Shown here in pieces: positions 54,415 to 62,859 of a DNA stretch of 64,000 nt. Each line of letters begins with the position of its first letter. Within the stretch, counting starts at the first letter, position 1. The notes under the pieces are model-generated. The model ran no database searches. It saw only the letters and a list, made by a program, of their open reading frames with translations, and was not told where the DNA came from. The position numbers and the translations under genes are program-made. The stretch spans positions 743,071-807,070 of the forward strand of contig NZ_FLQT01000003.1 of the NCBI RefSeq assembly GCF_900088125.1, written 5' to 3'. This DNA is from Peptoniphilus pacaensis (lineage in GTDB: Bacteria; Bacillota; Clostridia; Tissierellales; Peptoniphilaceae).

Positions 54415-55488
54415 TTATTTTAAGCTGCGGCCATAGGCGTCTGCCATTAAGGCGGCGGCTTTTATTTTTTCGATGGAAATGGTTTTGCTTGCCCGCTTGT
54501 ATTCCGTGGTTTCCGGAACGAAGGTCATCATTTCGTCCAGGTCGTCGGCGGTCAGCCCCACATCTTCCAAGGTAATGGGCAGGCCGATGGATTGGTTGAA
54601 GCGGGCGATCTTTTTCAGTTCCGCCTCGTTGCCGTCGTAGGCGTGGAGCACCATGACGCCGAAGGAGACCACTTCGCCGTGAAGGTAATTGCCTTCTCTC
54701 GGGATCAAACAGGCGGCATCGAAGAAGATGTGGGCGATGTAGGAATTGTAGTAGAAATCCGGTTGATTGGTGAGATTGCTCACGTAACCCGTGGAGACCA
54801 AGACGTCCAGGGCGATTTCTTCCACGGCCCGGGAGACCCGGTTGTGCTTCACATCTTCCAAGCCCTCTTTGCCCCATTTCAAGAAGGGCTCTTCGCAGGT
54901 TTCGGCGATGCCCACGCCCAGGCGGGCCATGTGGCTCAGGTCGTCGCCCTTCGATGCGGAAAGGACTTCCGCCTGTTTGCTGATGCCGTCGCCGATGCCG
55001 GCCCAGAAATAGATTTCAGGAGCTTCGGCGATGATTTTCAGGTCGATGAAGATATCCGAGGGGGACTTGGGAAATTCGTAGCCCCGCACCCGGCCGTCTT
55101 CGTGATAAACGACGGCGATGGCGGTCATGGCCGCGCAGTTGGAGCAGATGGTGGGAAAGGAAAAGGCGGGCTTGTCGACGCGCAGGGACAGCACTTTCGC
55201 CGTGTCCAGGGCCTTACCCCCGCCGATGCCGAAGATAATATCGGCCTCTTGAACGGCGGGCTCTTTCATAAGGCGTTCGATGTTTGCGTCGGTACATTCC
55301 ACCCCGTAGACAAAGGTGCCGGTGATGGCCACATCCGTGCCCTTCAGGACATCTTTTATTTTTCCCGAAGCGGCGTCCAGGGCGCGCTTTCCGCCGACGA
55401 GGACGGCTTTTTTAAAGCCTCTCGAAGCGAGCACCTCGGGCAATTCGTCGTATCCGTCTTTCGACAGATGGTAATTCGGCATATACAT
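54415..55488 (-). CDS. Iron-containing alcohol dehydrogenase / glycerol dehydrogenase-like
   Basis: A 357-residue NAD(P)-dependent group III dehydrogenase. The nucleotide-binding loop is FGIGGGKALDTAK, with TICSNCAAMTAIAV in the position of the family's substrate/nicotinamide loop. Metal ligands are visible as GIGDGISK (Asp), NSYIAHIFFDA (His) and YLHGEVVSFG (His), the pattern of GldA-type Zn/Fe dehydrogenases. Length matches GldA (about 360). Substrate is probably a polyol or short alcohol. It starts at MYMPNYH behind AAAGGGG and is followed by its own terminator. Confidence 0.9.
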   Translation of the reverse strand: MYMPNYHLSKDGYDELPEVLASRGFKKAVLVGGKRALDAASGKIKDVLKGTDVAITGTFVYGVECTDANIERLMKEPAVQEADIIFGIGGGKALDTAKVLSLRVDKPAFSFPTICSNCAAMTAIAVVYHEDGRVRGYEFPKSPSDIFIDLKIIAEAPEIYFWAGIGDGISKQAEVLSASKGDDLSHMARLGVGIAETCEEPFLKWGKEGLEDVKHNRVSRAVEEIALDVLVSTGYVSNLTNQPDFYYNSYIAHIFFDAACLIPREGNYLHGEVVSFGVMVLHAYDGNEAELKKIARFNQSIGLPITLEDVGLTADDLDEMMTFVPETTEYKRASKTISIEKIKAAALMADAYGRSLK

Positions 55489-55576
55489 AGTCGTTTTCCC
55501 CTTTCGTTATTGCGAGATGGAAAACACTATACACCCGCCTTGCCCTTCGGTGCAAGAAGAAAGGGAGAAAAATATA

Positions 55577-57421
55577 TTATTCATCGGTTTTCTTTTCGTT
55601 CTGCGTCGCCTCGACTTTATTTTCTTTCGTCGATTGCTTATCTACCTTTTTCTCTTCGGTCTTCGGTTTCGCCTTGACGGGCTTCACCGAAGGCATAATG
55701 CCTTTGGCCACTACTTGAGGGAAGAGGTAGAGGCCCAGATTTTTCGGGTGAGTGTGGTCGGAAATAAAGATCTCGTCTTCTTCCTTGGCGATTTTGTGCC
55801 AGTCGATGAGGTGCACCCGCTTCGAGGCCTTGGCGGCGGCGGCGAGCTTTTGATTCACCGGCTCTTCCCAGGGATCGGGCATGACGGTGTTGACCAAGTA
55901 CACCGGGTGTTTTCCCGTGGCGGCGATTAAGCTGTCCAGCACCTTTGTATTAAAGTCGTAATTGGTGCCCAGCTGTATGACGATGGGCGCGTCGGGAGAA
56001 AGAGCACTCAGGTCGTGGTTTTCCAAAATCTCTCGGCCTTTGGCCATTTGGCGGTTCTTTTTTCCGTCCACGGTGAATTTCGGCAGAATCATTTTAATGT
56101 ATTCCGCTTCCATTTCCGTCAAACTGTCGCCGATCATGAGCCCGTCGCGCTCGGCCAGGGCGTTTATGTCCTTTTCGCCGAGAGCTACCTGGGGCCAGCG
56201 GCGATTGATCTCCTTGATTTCGTCGGAGAGGTTTTCGTCGTCCACAGGCTCGGGCTCTTTTGCCTTGGCCTCGGCTTTTTGTTTCGCCTCGATTCGCTTT
56301 GCCTCGGCCTCTTCCTTGGCGGCGATGCGCTTGGGACTGAAGGCCACGGAGCCGATAAGGGTGAGGACGAGGACGGCCGCCGCCGATGCGGAAAGGGCAC
56401 GCTTCTTCTTTATGGGATGCTTAAAGAGGCGGTAGGTGCCTTCCCCTAAGAGGAAGAGCACGGGCAGTTGGATGAGGACCACGGCGAAGTAGGGCAGTTC
56501 GCTGTGGGAGAAGGCCTGTTGAAAAAGGAGCATCACCGGGTATTGCCACAGGTAGAGCTCGTAGCTGCGCTTGCCGAAGTAGCTGAGCACGGGATTTCCC
56601 AAGGCTTTGGCGGTGGCATTGTCGTCTTTTGCCGTATAGAGCAAGAGGGCCGCGCCCAGGACGGAGAAGAGGGCCATACCGCCGTAGTAGAGGAAGCCGC
56701 CGCTTTTAAAGACGACAAAGCAGAGGAGCATGGCTGCCAAAAGCCCTGCCGCCTGGGGCGCTTTCGCCTTTTGGCTACGGCTGAAGCTACCCTTTTCCCC
56801 TACGAGGCCGGCCAATGCGCCGATGGCAAAGGCGAAGTAGCGGGTGTCCGTGCCGTAATAGACGCGGGTCATGTCTTTGACGAAGGGGGTCATCATGGGC
56901 ATTAAGAGAAGGGAGACGGCTCCGGTGACGGCGAGAGACAGGGCGAGCTTGCCCCGATCTTTGCCGCAGAATCGTCTGAGGATCGCCCAGATCAGATAGA
57001 ATTGGATTTGTGCCGACAAGGCCCAGAAGTGGGTAAAGGGCAAAAATTTTCCGTGGAGATCGAAGTAGGAAAAGCCCCGAAGGATCTGTTGCCAGTTGTT
57101 CACGCCGAAGATGGCGCTGATCCCCGATGCGGCCACGTCGCGAAATTCCGCCTGAAAGGCCACGGCGGCGATAAAGAGCACCGCGGCCACGACAAAGACC
57201 AAAGGCGGCGTGAGCTTTTTGTACTGCTTTACAAATTTTTTAAAGGGGTCGTGGTTTTTTTCCGCCAGGTGTTGGCGCATGAGCAGATAGCCCGAAAGGA
57301 GAAAAAACATGACGACGCCCAGATAGCCCCCGGCGATTTTGTGGGGATAAAGGTGGTAAAGGATCACGCCCCACAGGGCCAGGGCGCGGAGTCCGGTAAA
57401 TGATTTGATTTCTTTGTGCAA
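55577..57421 (-). CDS. OatA-like acyltransferase with C-terminal SGNH domain
   Basis: 614 residues. About ten transmembrane helices form an Acyltransferase-3 domain (start HKEIKSFTGLRALALWGVIL, YHLYP, GGYLGVVMFFLLSGYLL), followed by a charged Ala/Lys/Glu linker and an SGNH-hydrolase-like domain with GDS (about 431-433), LGTNYDF and DHTHP (Asp555, His558). This is the layout of peptidoglycan O-acetyltransferase OatA. I chose a TTG start at 57421, five nt after AGGAGG; the ATG at 57472 has no ribosome site. The Lys/Glu-rich tail after the SGNH domain is unusual. Confidence 0.87.
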   Translation of the reverse strand: MHKEIKSFTGLRALALWGVILYHLYPHKIAGGYLGVVMFFLLSGYLLMRQHLAEKNHDPFKKFVKQYKKLTPPLVFVVAAVLFIAAVAFQAEFRDVAASGISAIFGVNNWQQILRGFSYFDLHGKFLPFTHFWALSAQIQFYLIWAILRRFCGKDRGKLALSLAVTGAVSLLLMPMMTPFVKDMTRVYYGTDTRYFAFAIGALAGLVGEKGSFSRSQKAKAPQAAGLLAAMLLCFVVFKSGGFLYYGGMALFSVLGAALLLYTAKDDNATAKALGNPVLSYFGKRSYELYLWQYPVMLLFQQAFSHSELPYFAVVLIQLPVLFLLGEGTYRLFKHPIKKKRALSASAAAVLVLTLIGSVAFSPKRIAAKEEAEAKRIEAKQKAEAKAKEPEPVDDENLSDEIKEINRRWPQVALGEKDINALAERDGLMIGDSLTEMEAEYIKMILPKFTVDGKKNRQMAKGREILENHDLSALSPDAPIVIQLGTNYDFNTKVLDSLIAATGKHPVYLVNTVMPDPWEEPVNQKLAAAAKASKRVHLIDWHKIAKEEDEIFISDHTHPKNLGLYLFPQVVAKGIMPSVKPVKAKPKTEEKKVDKQSTKENKVEATQNEKKTDE

Positions 57422-57567
57422 GTCTGCCTCCTGAATCACGGCGGGTGCCGTTTTGTAGCCGCCGCTCACCATTCGGGAGGCGAGGGCATCTATGGGCTAA
57501 ATGTTATCACAAGCTTAGGCCCATGAAAAGTTTCTTTCCCTTTTAGGAAGAAGAACTTTTTGCGAAA

Positions 57568-57592
57568 TAAAAAACCGGCCCGAAGAGCCGGC
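57568..57592 (-). terminator. Terminator of DegV gene
   Basis: On the minus strand CCGGC-tcttcgg-GCCGG followed by TTTTTT, 8 nt after the stop. Confidence 0.9.
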
Positions 57593-57600
57593 TCTCATCT

Positions 57601-58497
57601 TTATTTATTCATAAGGGACAGTTCGTCGGGATCGCCGGAAAAGGTGACGACGCAGATGTCCGGTCCCGTGTGGGCACCGATGACGCAACCCACCCGAGGG
57701 CTCGTGTCGATGTTTTTCTCTTCCATGCCCATGTCTTTGATGAGGAATTCTTTTACCTGAGCCACGCGCTCGGGCCAATCGCCGGAGTAGACATAGACTC
57801 TTTGATTGGGATTAAAGACGCCGCCTTTGGAATGCTCTTCCATGTACTTTCTCAGCTTCTTTAAATAGGCTTTATGGCCGCGGTAGACGTCCAGCACTTC
57901 CAAGGTGCCATTTTCCTTTTCCAGTTCCAGCAAGGGGCAGAGCTGGAGCACGCCGCCGGCGATTTTCGTCGCCTTGGACACGCGGCCGCCCCGGTGCAAA
58001 TATTCCAATGTGCCCACGGTAAAGCATTCGTGGGAGGTGGTTTTGATCTTGTTCAGGTAATCCGCAATGGCTTCCAGGCTTTCGCCCCGATCCCGCAGGA
58101 TGGCGGCCTTTAATGCCAATAGCCCTTCGCCGAAGGTGGCGGCTTTGGAATCCACCACGGCGATCTTTCCCGGATAGTCTTTTTCCAACATGGCCTTCAC
58201 CATTTCCGCCCCTTCATAAGAGGAGGACAGGCCCGAAGACAGACTGATGTATAGGACCTCATGGCCTTCTTCCAGCGCTTCTCTAAAGGCGTCTTCCAGC
58301 ACGCCGGGAAGCACCCGGGAGGTGCGATAGACGGTGCCTTGGCGCATATTGTCGTAGAAGGTGTCGATGTCGATGGCCTTGCCCGTTTCAAATTCGTTCT
58401 CTCCGTCGGTGACGGCGATGGGCAGCTCCACGATTTGGGCGCCTTCCCGCATTTTAAAATTTAAATCCGAACCGTCGTCGGTAAATATCTTTATCAT
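57601..58497 (-). CDS. DegV family (fatty-acid-binding, FakB-like) protein
   Basis: A 298-residue protein of standard DegV length. Motifs include the N-terminal IKIFTDDGSDL, the YRTSRVLPGVLEDAF segment (Thr-Ser), the lipid-headgroup loop LYISLSSGLSSSYEGAEMV (about 83-101), and the distal VYSGDWPERVAQVKE...VIGAHTGPDICVV. DegV/FakB proteins bind fatty acids and present them to FakA kinase. No fakA gene is adjacent. AGGAGCG precedes the ATG. Confidence 0.93.
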   Translation of the reverse strand: MIKIFTDDGSDLNFKMREGAQIVELPIAVTDGENEFETGKAIDIDTFYDNMRQGTVYRTSRVLPGVLEDAFREALEEGHEVLYISLSSGLSSSYEGAEMVKAMLEKDYPGKIAVVDSKAATFGEGLLALKAAILRDRGESLEAIADYLNKIKTTSHECFTVGTLEYLHRGGRVSKATKIAGGVLQLCPLLELEKENGTLEVLDVYRGHKAYLKKLRKYMEEHSKGGVFNPNQRVYVYSGDWPERVAQVKEFLIKDMGMEEKNIDTSPRVGCVIGAHTGPDICVVTFSGDPDELSLMNK

Positions 58498-58600
58498 GAT
58501 TCGCTCCTTGTGGCGTCATTTATTATCGAGTCCTTATTATCTTCGATAGTCTTTATATTACGTGTTCGGACATTTAAAGTCAACGACGAGCCTTCTATCC

Positions 58601-59407
58601 TTACTTTTTCGCCCCCGCCACTTGCCTTTTTGCCATTAAAATGATCAGGGTCACCACGCCGAGCATGACGATGCTTCCCCCGGGCTTCAAGCCCAGATAG
58701 TAGGAGAGGGCGAGGCCCGCTTCCGTAAAGAAGATGCCGAAGAGGATGGCGGCCACATGGGTCTTCTTGTAGCTCAGTTTCAGCTGCAGGGCGCAGGAGA
58801 CGGGAAGCACCAAGAGGGACGAGATGATCAGCACGCCCACGGTGCGGGCGGAGATGGCCACGGTGAGCCCCGTCAAGAGGACGAAGATGCCGCTCAGTCG
58901 ATCGGCGCGAATTCCGGCCAGGCAGGCGGAAATGCCGTCGAAGGAGAGGTACAGGAGCTTTCTATAATTTAAAACCAAAAAGACGACAACGGCCAAAGAC
59001 ACGGCGAGGATCATGTAAAATTCAAAATCCGTTATAGCCACGATGGTGCCGAAGAGGAAGGATTCGAAATTAGCCCCGCCTTTGACGAAACCCGAAAGAA
59101 TGGAGGCCATGCCCACGCCGGTGGACATGATCACCGCCGTGGAAATTTCTCCGTAAGAGGGAAAGCGGCGGCGAATCCATTCCATGGACAGGGCGGCGGC
59201 GGCACAGGTGAGGACGGCGCCTAAAATGGGATTGATGCCGAGCAAGAGCCCCAGCATGACCCCGGCCAGAGACACGTGGGACAGGGCGTCGCCGATCATG
59301 GCCAGTCTGCGGTTCACGATGACCACGCCCATGGCGGGGATCACGATCGAAAGCACCAGGCCCACGATCATGGCCCGAATCATATAATCGTATTGAAAAA
59401 GCTCCAT
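58601..59407 (-). CDS. znuB: Zinc/manganese ABC transporter permease
   Basis: A 268-residue ABC-3 family permease with about eight helices. The family signature RRLAMIGDALSHVSLAGVML (about 29-48) and LVLPVSCALQL late in the protein are visible. It is coupled to the ATPase gene (1-nt overlap at 59407) and belongs to the Zn operon with a His-rich binding lipoprotein. The symbol reflects the general family; adcB would be an equivalent name. Confidence 0.92.
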   Translation of the reverse strand: MELFQYDYMIRAMIVGLVLSIVIPAMGVVIVNRRLAMIGDALSHVSLAGVMLGLLLGINPILGAVLTCAAAALSMEWIRRRFPSYGEISTAVIMSTGVGMASILSGFVKGGANFESFLFGTIVAITDFEFYMILAVSLAVVVFLVLNYRKLLYLSFDGISACLAGIRADRLSGIFVLLTGLTVAISARTVGVLIISSLLVLPVSCALQLKLSYKKTHVAAILFGIFFTEAGLALSYYLGLKPGGSIVMLGVVTLIILMAKRQVAGAKK

Positions 59408-60069
59408 CAGTCTCGGCTCCTTTTTTCAAGCACGCCGTCTTCCAGGACGTAAATGCCGTCGATGATATCTTCGACTAAGTGCAATTCGTGGGTAATCATT
59501 AAAATCGTCATGCCGTGGGCGTCGTGAAGGTGGCCCAAAATGTGAAACAGCTCTTCCCTCGCCTTAAAGTCGATGCCCGTGGTGGGCTCGTCTAAAATAA
59601 GCACGTCGGTCATGGAGATCAGGGCCTTGGCGATTAAGACGCGCTGCCGCTGCCCGCCGGAGAGGGCGCCGTAGAGCCTGTCTTGAAAGCCCTGCAGGTC
59701 CACGAGGGAAAGGGCATCGTCGATGCGGTGCTTGCGCTCCCCTTCCGTGAGCTTTTCTCCGTAAAGGCCCAAATCCACGATCTCCCGCACGGTAATGGGA
59801 AAATCGTAGGAAGAGGTCATGAGCTGTGGCACGTAGCTGATGCGGGAAAAGTCCGTGTCCTTGCCCAGGGGCACGCCTTCGTATTCGATAACGCCCTTAT
59901 CGGGCACCTCGATGCCCAACAGGAGCTTGATCAAGGTGGATTTCCCCGAGCCGTTGGCCCCTATAAATGCGAGAAAATCTCCCTGTTGAACAGAGAGATT
60001 CACTCCTTTTAATACCGCATTTTTCCCGTAGGAAAAGTACAGGTTTTTTACGCCGTAAATTTCTTTCAT
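59407..60069 (-). CDS. znuC: Zinc/manganese ABC transporter ATP-binding protein
   Basis: A 220-residue ATPase: Walker A GANGSGKST (37-45), Q-loop in SYVPQLMTSS, signature LSGGQRQR (136-143), Walker B VLILDEP (156-162), H-loop MITHELHLVED. The YVPQ..(S)..FP.TV pattern is typical of metal-chelate ABC ATPases (ZnuC/AdcC/MntB type). It overlaps the binding-protein gene by 4 nt (ATGA) upstream and the permease downstream. Confidence 0.93.
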   Translation of the reverse strand: MKEIYGVKNLYFSYGKNAVLKGVNLSVQQGDFLAFIGANGSGKSTLIKLLLGIEVPDKGVIEYEGVPLGKDTDFSRISYVPQLMTSSYDFPITVREIVDLGLYGEKLTEGERKHRIDDALSLVDLQGFQDRLYGALSGGQRQRVLIAKALISMTDVLILDEPTTGIDFKAREELFHILGHLHDAHGMTILMITHELHLVEDIIDGIYVLEDGVLEKRSRD

Positions 60070-61160
60070 CGCAATGCCGACTCCAGTATTTTCAGATTGC
60101 TTTCCATGCGTTCAAAGTAGCTCTTGTCGGTTTCGTATTCCATGGGATCCAGTTCCTTCACTTCGGCACCCGTTTCCGATGCGATGGTTTGTGCGATTTT
60201 GTCGTCGCCCTCCGGTTCCGTAAAGACGGTTTTAATGCCCTTAGCCTTCATGAGATCGATGATGTCTTTCATGGCCTTGGGATCCGGTTCCGACTCGGAA
60301 TTAATGCCTTCGATGGGAATTTGGTTTAAGCCGAATTCCTTGGCCAGGTAGCCGTAGGCTTCGTGACTGACGACGATGTCTTTGTGCTTCACATTGTCCA
60401 ACACTTTTTCAAAGGATTCGTCAAGCGCTTCAAATTGACCTGCGAGCTTTTCGTAATTGGCTTTGTAGAAATCCGCATTGTCGGGATCTTTCGCCGCCAT
60501 GGCTTCGTAGATGTTTTCAGCCATTTCTTCCGCATTGTCCGGAGACATCCACACGTGGGGATCCATGCCGCCGTGATCGTGTTCGTGATCTGCGGCTTCG
60601 TGTTCGTGATTGTCGTTGTTATGGTTGTGATTGTTGTGGTTATTGTCGTGATTATTGTTGTGGTTGTGGTTGTCGTGGTCGTGATCGTGTTCCGTCGCCT
60701 CATCTTCGTCGTGGTGATGGTGATGGCCGCCGGCCAACAATTCGATGCCCTTCGACGCTTCCACTAAGCTCACGTCGCCGTTTAAGGTATCCTTTAAGGA
60801 GTCGGTGAAGGATTCCAATCCGGCGCCGTTGTAGATAAAGAGATCCGCGTCGTTTAAGCCGTTAATGTCCTTCGGCGAAGGCTCGAAGCCGTGGACCCCT
60901 TGGCCCTTGGGAATCATGCAGCTGACCTCGGCCTTGTCCCCGGCGATTTCCCGTGCGAGATCGCGAAGGATGTAGGTGGTGGTCACCACTTTCAGGCTTT
61001 GGCCCTTGGGCTTTTGGCTCTCGGTGGCTACGACTTTATTGTCGTTGTTGTTATTATTGTTATTGTTATTGTTGTTATTGTCGTTGTTCGCCGCTTTCGT
61101 TCCGCAGGCGGTAAGCATGAGCGCGGCACAGGCCACGGCGATGATTTGTTTTGCTTTCAT
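60066..61160 (-). CDS. znuA: Zinc-binding lipoprotein, His-rich (ZnuA/AdcA-like)
   Basis: A 364-residue lipoprotein. The lipobox is LTAC (Cys19), followed by a near-pure Asn tract of 14-16 residues. The cluster A-I domain starts LKVVTTTYILRDLAREIAGD. Metal ligands are seen as the first His near VHGFEPSPKD, then GGMDPHVWMSPDNA (His), VSHEAYGYLAKEFG (His) and FTEPEGDDK (Asp/Glu). The His-rich loop, about 50 residues of His/Asp/Asn (from HHHHHDEDEA), is unusually long and typical of Zn rather than Mn receptors. It is the first gene of the operon, divergent from a Fur/Zur gene. Confidence 0.94.
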   Translation of the reverse strand: MKAKQIIAVACAALMLTACGTKAANNDNNNNNNNNNNNNDNKVVATESQKPKGQSLKVVTTTYILRDLAREIAGDKAEVSCMIPKGQGVHGFEPSPKDINGLNDADLFIYNGAGLESFTDSLKDTLNGDVSLVEASKGIELLAGGHHHHHDEDEATEHDHDHDNHNHNNNHDNNHNNHNHNNDNHEHEAADHEHDHGGMDPHVWMSPDNAEEMAENIYEAMAAKDPDNADFYKANYEKLAGQFEALDESFEKVLDNVKHKDIVVSHEAYGYLAKEFGLNQIPIEGINSESEPDPKAMKDIIDLMKAKGIKTVFTEPEGDDKIAQTIASETGAEVKELDPMEYETDKSYFERMESNLKILESALR

Positions 61161-61307
61161 TTATACCTCCAAATAGAAATCATTGTTATTTAACGCTACT
61201 AAGTATACCACTTTTCTCGGCTTAATGGGAAGTATTTTCATTAATTTTTTTCTCCCCGCTTTTCTTTTTTGCGTCCATGGCTTATGATGATTCCGGGAGG
61301 GTGGCCA
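61161..61307. promoter_or_regulatory. Divergent znu/fur intergenic region
   Basis: AT-rich 147 bp holding both start regions. AAATCATTGTTATTTAA (near 61177-61193) is an imperfect dyad next to the znuA ribosome site and could be the Zur/Fur-type operator; this is a guess from composition and position. Confidence 0.35.
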
Positions 61308-61715
61308 ATGGAAAATTTATTAAGGGAAAAAGGATTGAAGGCGACGAAGGGTCGCCTGGAGGTCTTGAAAATTTTAAAAGAGGCGGCGCGTCCCATGAGC
61401 GCGGCCCAGGTTTTTCGCGAGACGCCGAAGGATATGTGCGCCTCGCTGTCCACGGTCTACAGGATTTTAAATCAACTGACCGAGGCGGATATTTTGCAGG
61501 CGTCCCTGGAGCAGGACGAGAGCACTTATTACGAGTACCGAAACGAGGAGCACCGCCACTACATCGTCTGCTCCCGCTGCGGCAAGCTCGCCCCCATCGA
61601 CGACTGCCCCTTGGACGCATTGGAGAAGCACATTCTCCGCTCCACGGGCTACACCATTACGGGCCACCGCTTTCAGCTGGAAGGCATATGCCCCGATTGT
61701 TTGAAGAAGGAATAA
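61308..61715 (+). CDS. Fur-family metalloregulator (probable Zur)
   Basis: A 135-residue Fur-family repressor. The winged helix comprises LKATKGRLEVLKILKEAARP and MSAAQVFRETPKD..SLSTVYRILNQLTE. The dimer domain has EHRHYIVCSRCGKLAPIDDC and the C-terminal CPDC, giving the two CxxC structural Zn sites. The His-rich regulatory site (YYEYRNEEHRHY) is present. A longer frame from 61269 lacks a site; GGGAGGG precedes the ATG at 61308. It is divergent from znuA, so Zn-responsive repression of the transporter is likely; PerR or Fur function cannot be excluded. Confidence 0.88.
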   Translation: MENLLREKGLKATKGRLEVLKILKEAARPMSAAQVFRETPKDMCASLSTVYRILNQLTEADILQASLEQDESTYYEYRNEEHRHYIVCSRCGKLAPIDDCPLDALEKHILRSTGYTITGHRFQLEGICPDCLKKE

Positions 61716-61718
61716 AGA

Positions 61719-61755
61719 AACCGACGAAGCTTAGGCCTCGTCGGTTCTTTTTATT
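61719..61755 (+). terminator. Bidirectional terminator between Fur gene and oxidoreductase
   Basis: AACCGACGA and TCGTCGGTT pair around a 10-nt loop, with T-rich sequence on both sides. It serves the Fur gene on plus and the oxidoreductase (stop at 61751) on minus. Confidence 0.85.
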
Positions 61756-62815
61756 TCATGTAGCGTCGGTCGATCATGTCTTTAATGAGCCAGGGTATGT
61801 GGCCGTAAAGGGAAAAGGATCCGCGATTGAACAGGGCTTTTTTTCCGCCGCCGTTAATGATCTGCAGGTAGTTTTCCTGAGGAGTGTAGGAACGAAGGTC
61901 GTCCTCCCCTGCCAATGCCTTCATGAGATTGTGGTAGAGGATCGGGGCTTGGCGTATGGCGAAGACTCCCGCCTTGGGCAAGCGGGGCCAATCTTTCAAT
62001 GTGACCATGTCCCCCATGGCGAAGACATTGGGCGCCGCCTTTAAATGGGAATCCACGTAGACGTAATTGGATTCGGTGACGTCAAAGCCTTTGTACTCCA
62101 CTTCCACGCCGGTAAATCCCGTAGAGAGGATCAGATAGTCGTAGGCGTAGGCTTCGTCCCCCGCCTGCACTTTCTCCCGATCCACCCCGCGGACCGTGGT
62201 GGATTCGTAAAGGTCGATGCCCTTGTCCTTCAAGAGGCGGCGCAGCCTTTCCCTGGAGGCGGTATTCATGTTTTTCGCCACTTCCCCGGAGGTGAGCAAA
62301 AGAACTTCCCGGAAATCGTAAGCGGCTTTCAGCGCCAGGGTCAGCTCCACGCCGGAAGCCCCGCCGCCGACGATGACCAGCCGCTTTTCTTTCAGCCCGC
62401 TCGCCTTATTCAGCTGCTTTTTAAATGCTACGGTGCGGGCGATGGGCTTGACGTAGCTCGCTTCCCTCCGCTCCAGGAGAAAAGGTTCCTGAGAGCGCAC
62501 GCCCAGATTCATGGAAAGGATGTCGTAGGTGATTTCCCCGGAATCGGTGATCACCGCGTTTTTTTCTCTGTCTATGGTGCGAATATCGGTCTCGATGTAA
62601 TTGACCCCCGCCGCCTCGGCCAGGGCCCTCACATCGAAGGCCATTTCTTCTTCACAATAGATGCCTTCCACATAGCCTGCCAGCATGCCGGAGTAATACT
62701 GCTTGGGGTAATCGGTGATTAATGTAACTTCCACGCCGCAAAGGGGCTTTTTCGCAAATTTCTTTAAGAGGAGGATGTGGCCGTGGCCGCCTCCCGCCAA
62801 TACCAGATGTTTCAT
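61751..62815 (-). CDS. FAD-dependent pyridine-nucleotide oxidoreductase (SelD N-terminus type)
   Basis: A 354-residue two-dinucleotide-fold flavoprotein. The FAD motif is GGGHGHILLLKKF (8-20), a variant with HGH in place of the usual G.AG, followed by YSGMLAGYVEG. The NAD(P) motif is VIVGGGASGVELTLAL (about 148-163), and the second FAD contact is VFAMGDMV. The HGH variant and length match the domain fused to selenide, water dikinase in some genomes (TIGR03169) and NDH-2-like enzymes. There is no redox-active CxxC pair. The physiological acceptor is unknown. It follows the MFS gene on the same strand by 44 nt. Confidence 0.85.
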   Translation of the reverse strand: MKHLVLAGGGHGHILLLKKFAKKPLCGVEVTLITDYPKQYYSGMLAGYVEGIYCEEEMAFDVRALAEAAGVNYIETDIRTIDREKNAVITDSGEITYDILSMNLGVRSQEPFLLERREASYVKPIARTVAFKKQLNKASGLKEKRLVIVGGGASGVELTLALKAAYDFREVLLLTSGEVAKNMNTASRERLRRLLKDKGIDLYESTTVRGVDREKVQAGDEAYAYDYLILSTGFTGVEVEYKGFDVTESNYVYVDSHLKAAPNVFAMGDMVTLKDWPRLPKAGVFAIRQAPILYHNLMKALAGEDDLRSYTPQENYLQIINGGGKKALFNRGSFSLYGHIPWLIKDMIDRRYMK

Positions 62816-62859
62816 TCCCGCTCCCTTCTTTCATAGAAAAATCGCCGAATGCTTCTGTC

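Noticed and set aside
54592-55677. 361-codon open frame antisense to the alcohol dehydrogenase
   Set aside because: Shadow of the dehydrogenase gene; Gly/His/Asp-rich translation without a recognisable fold.
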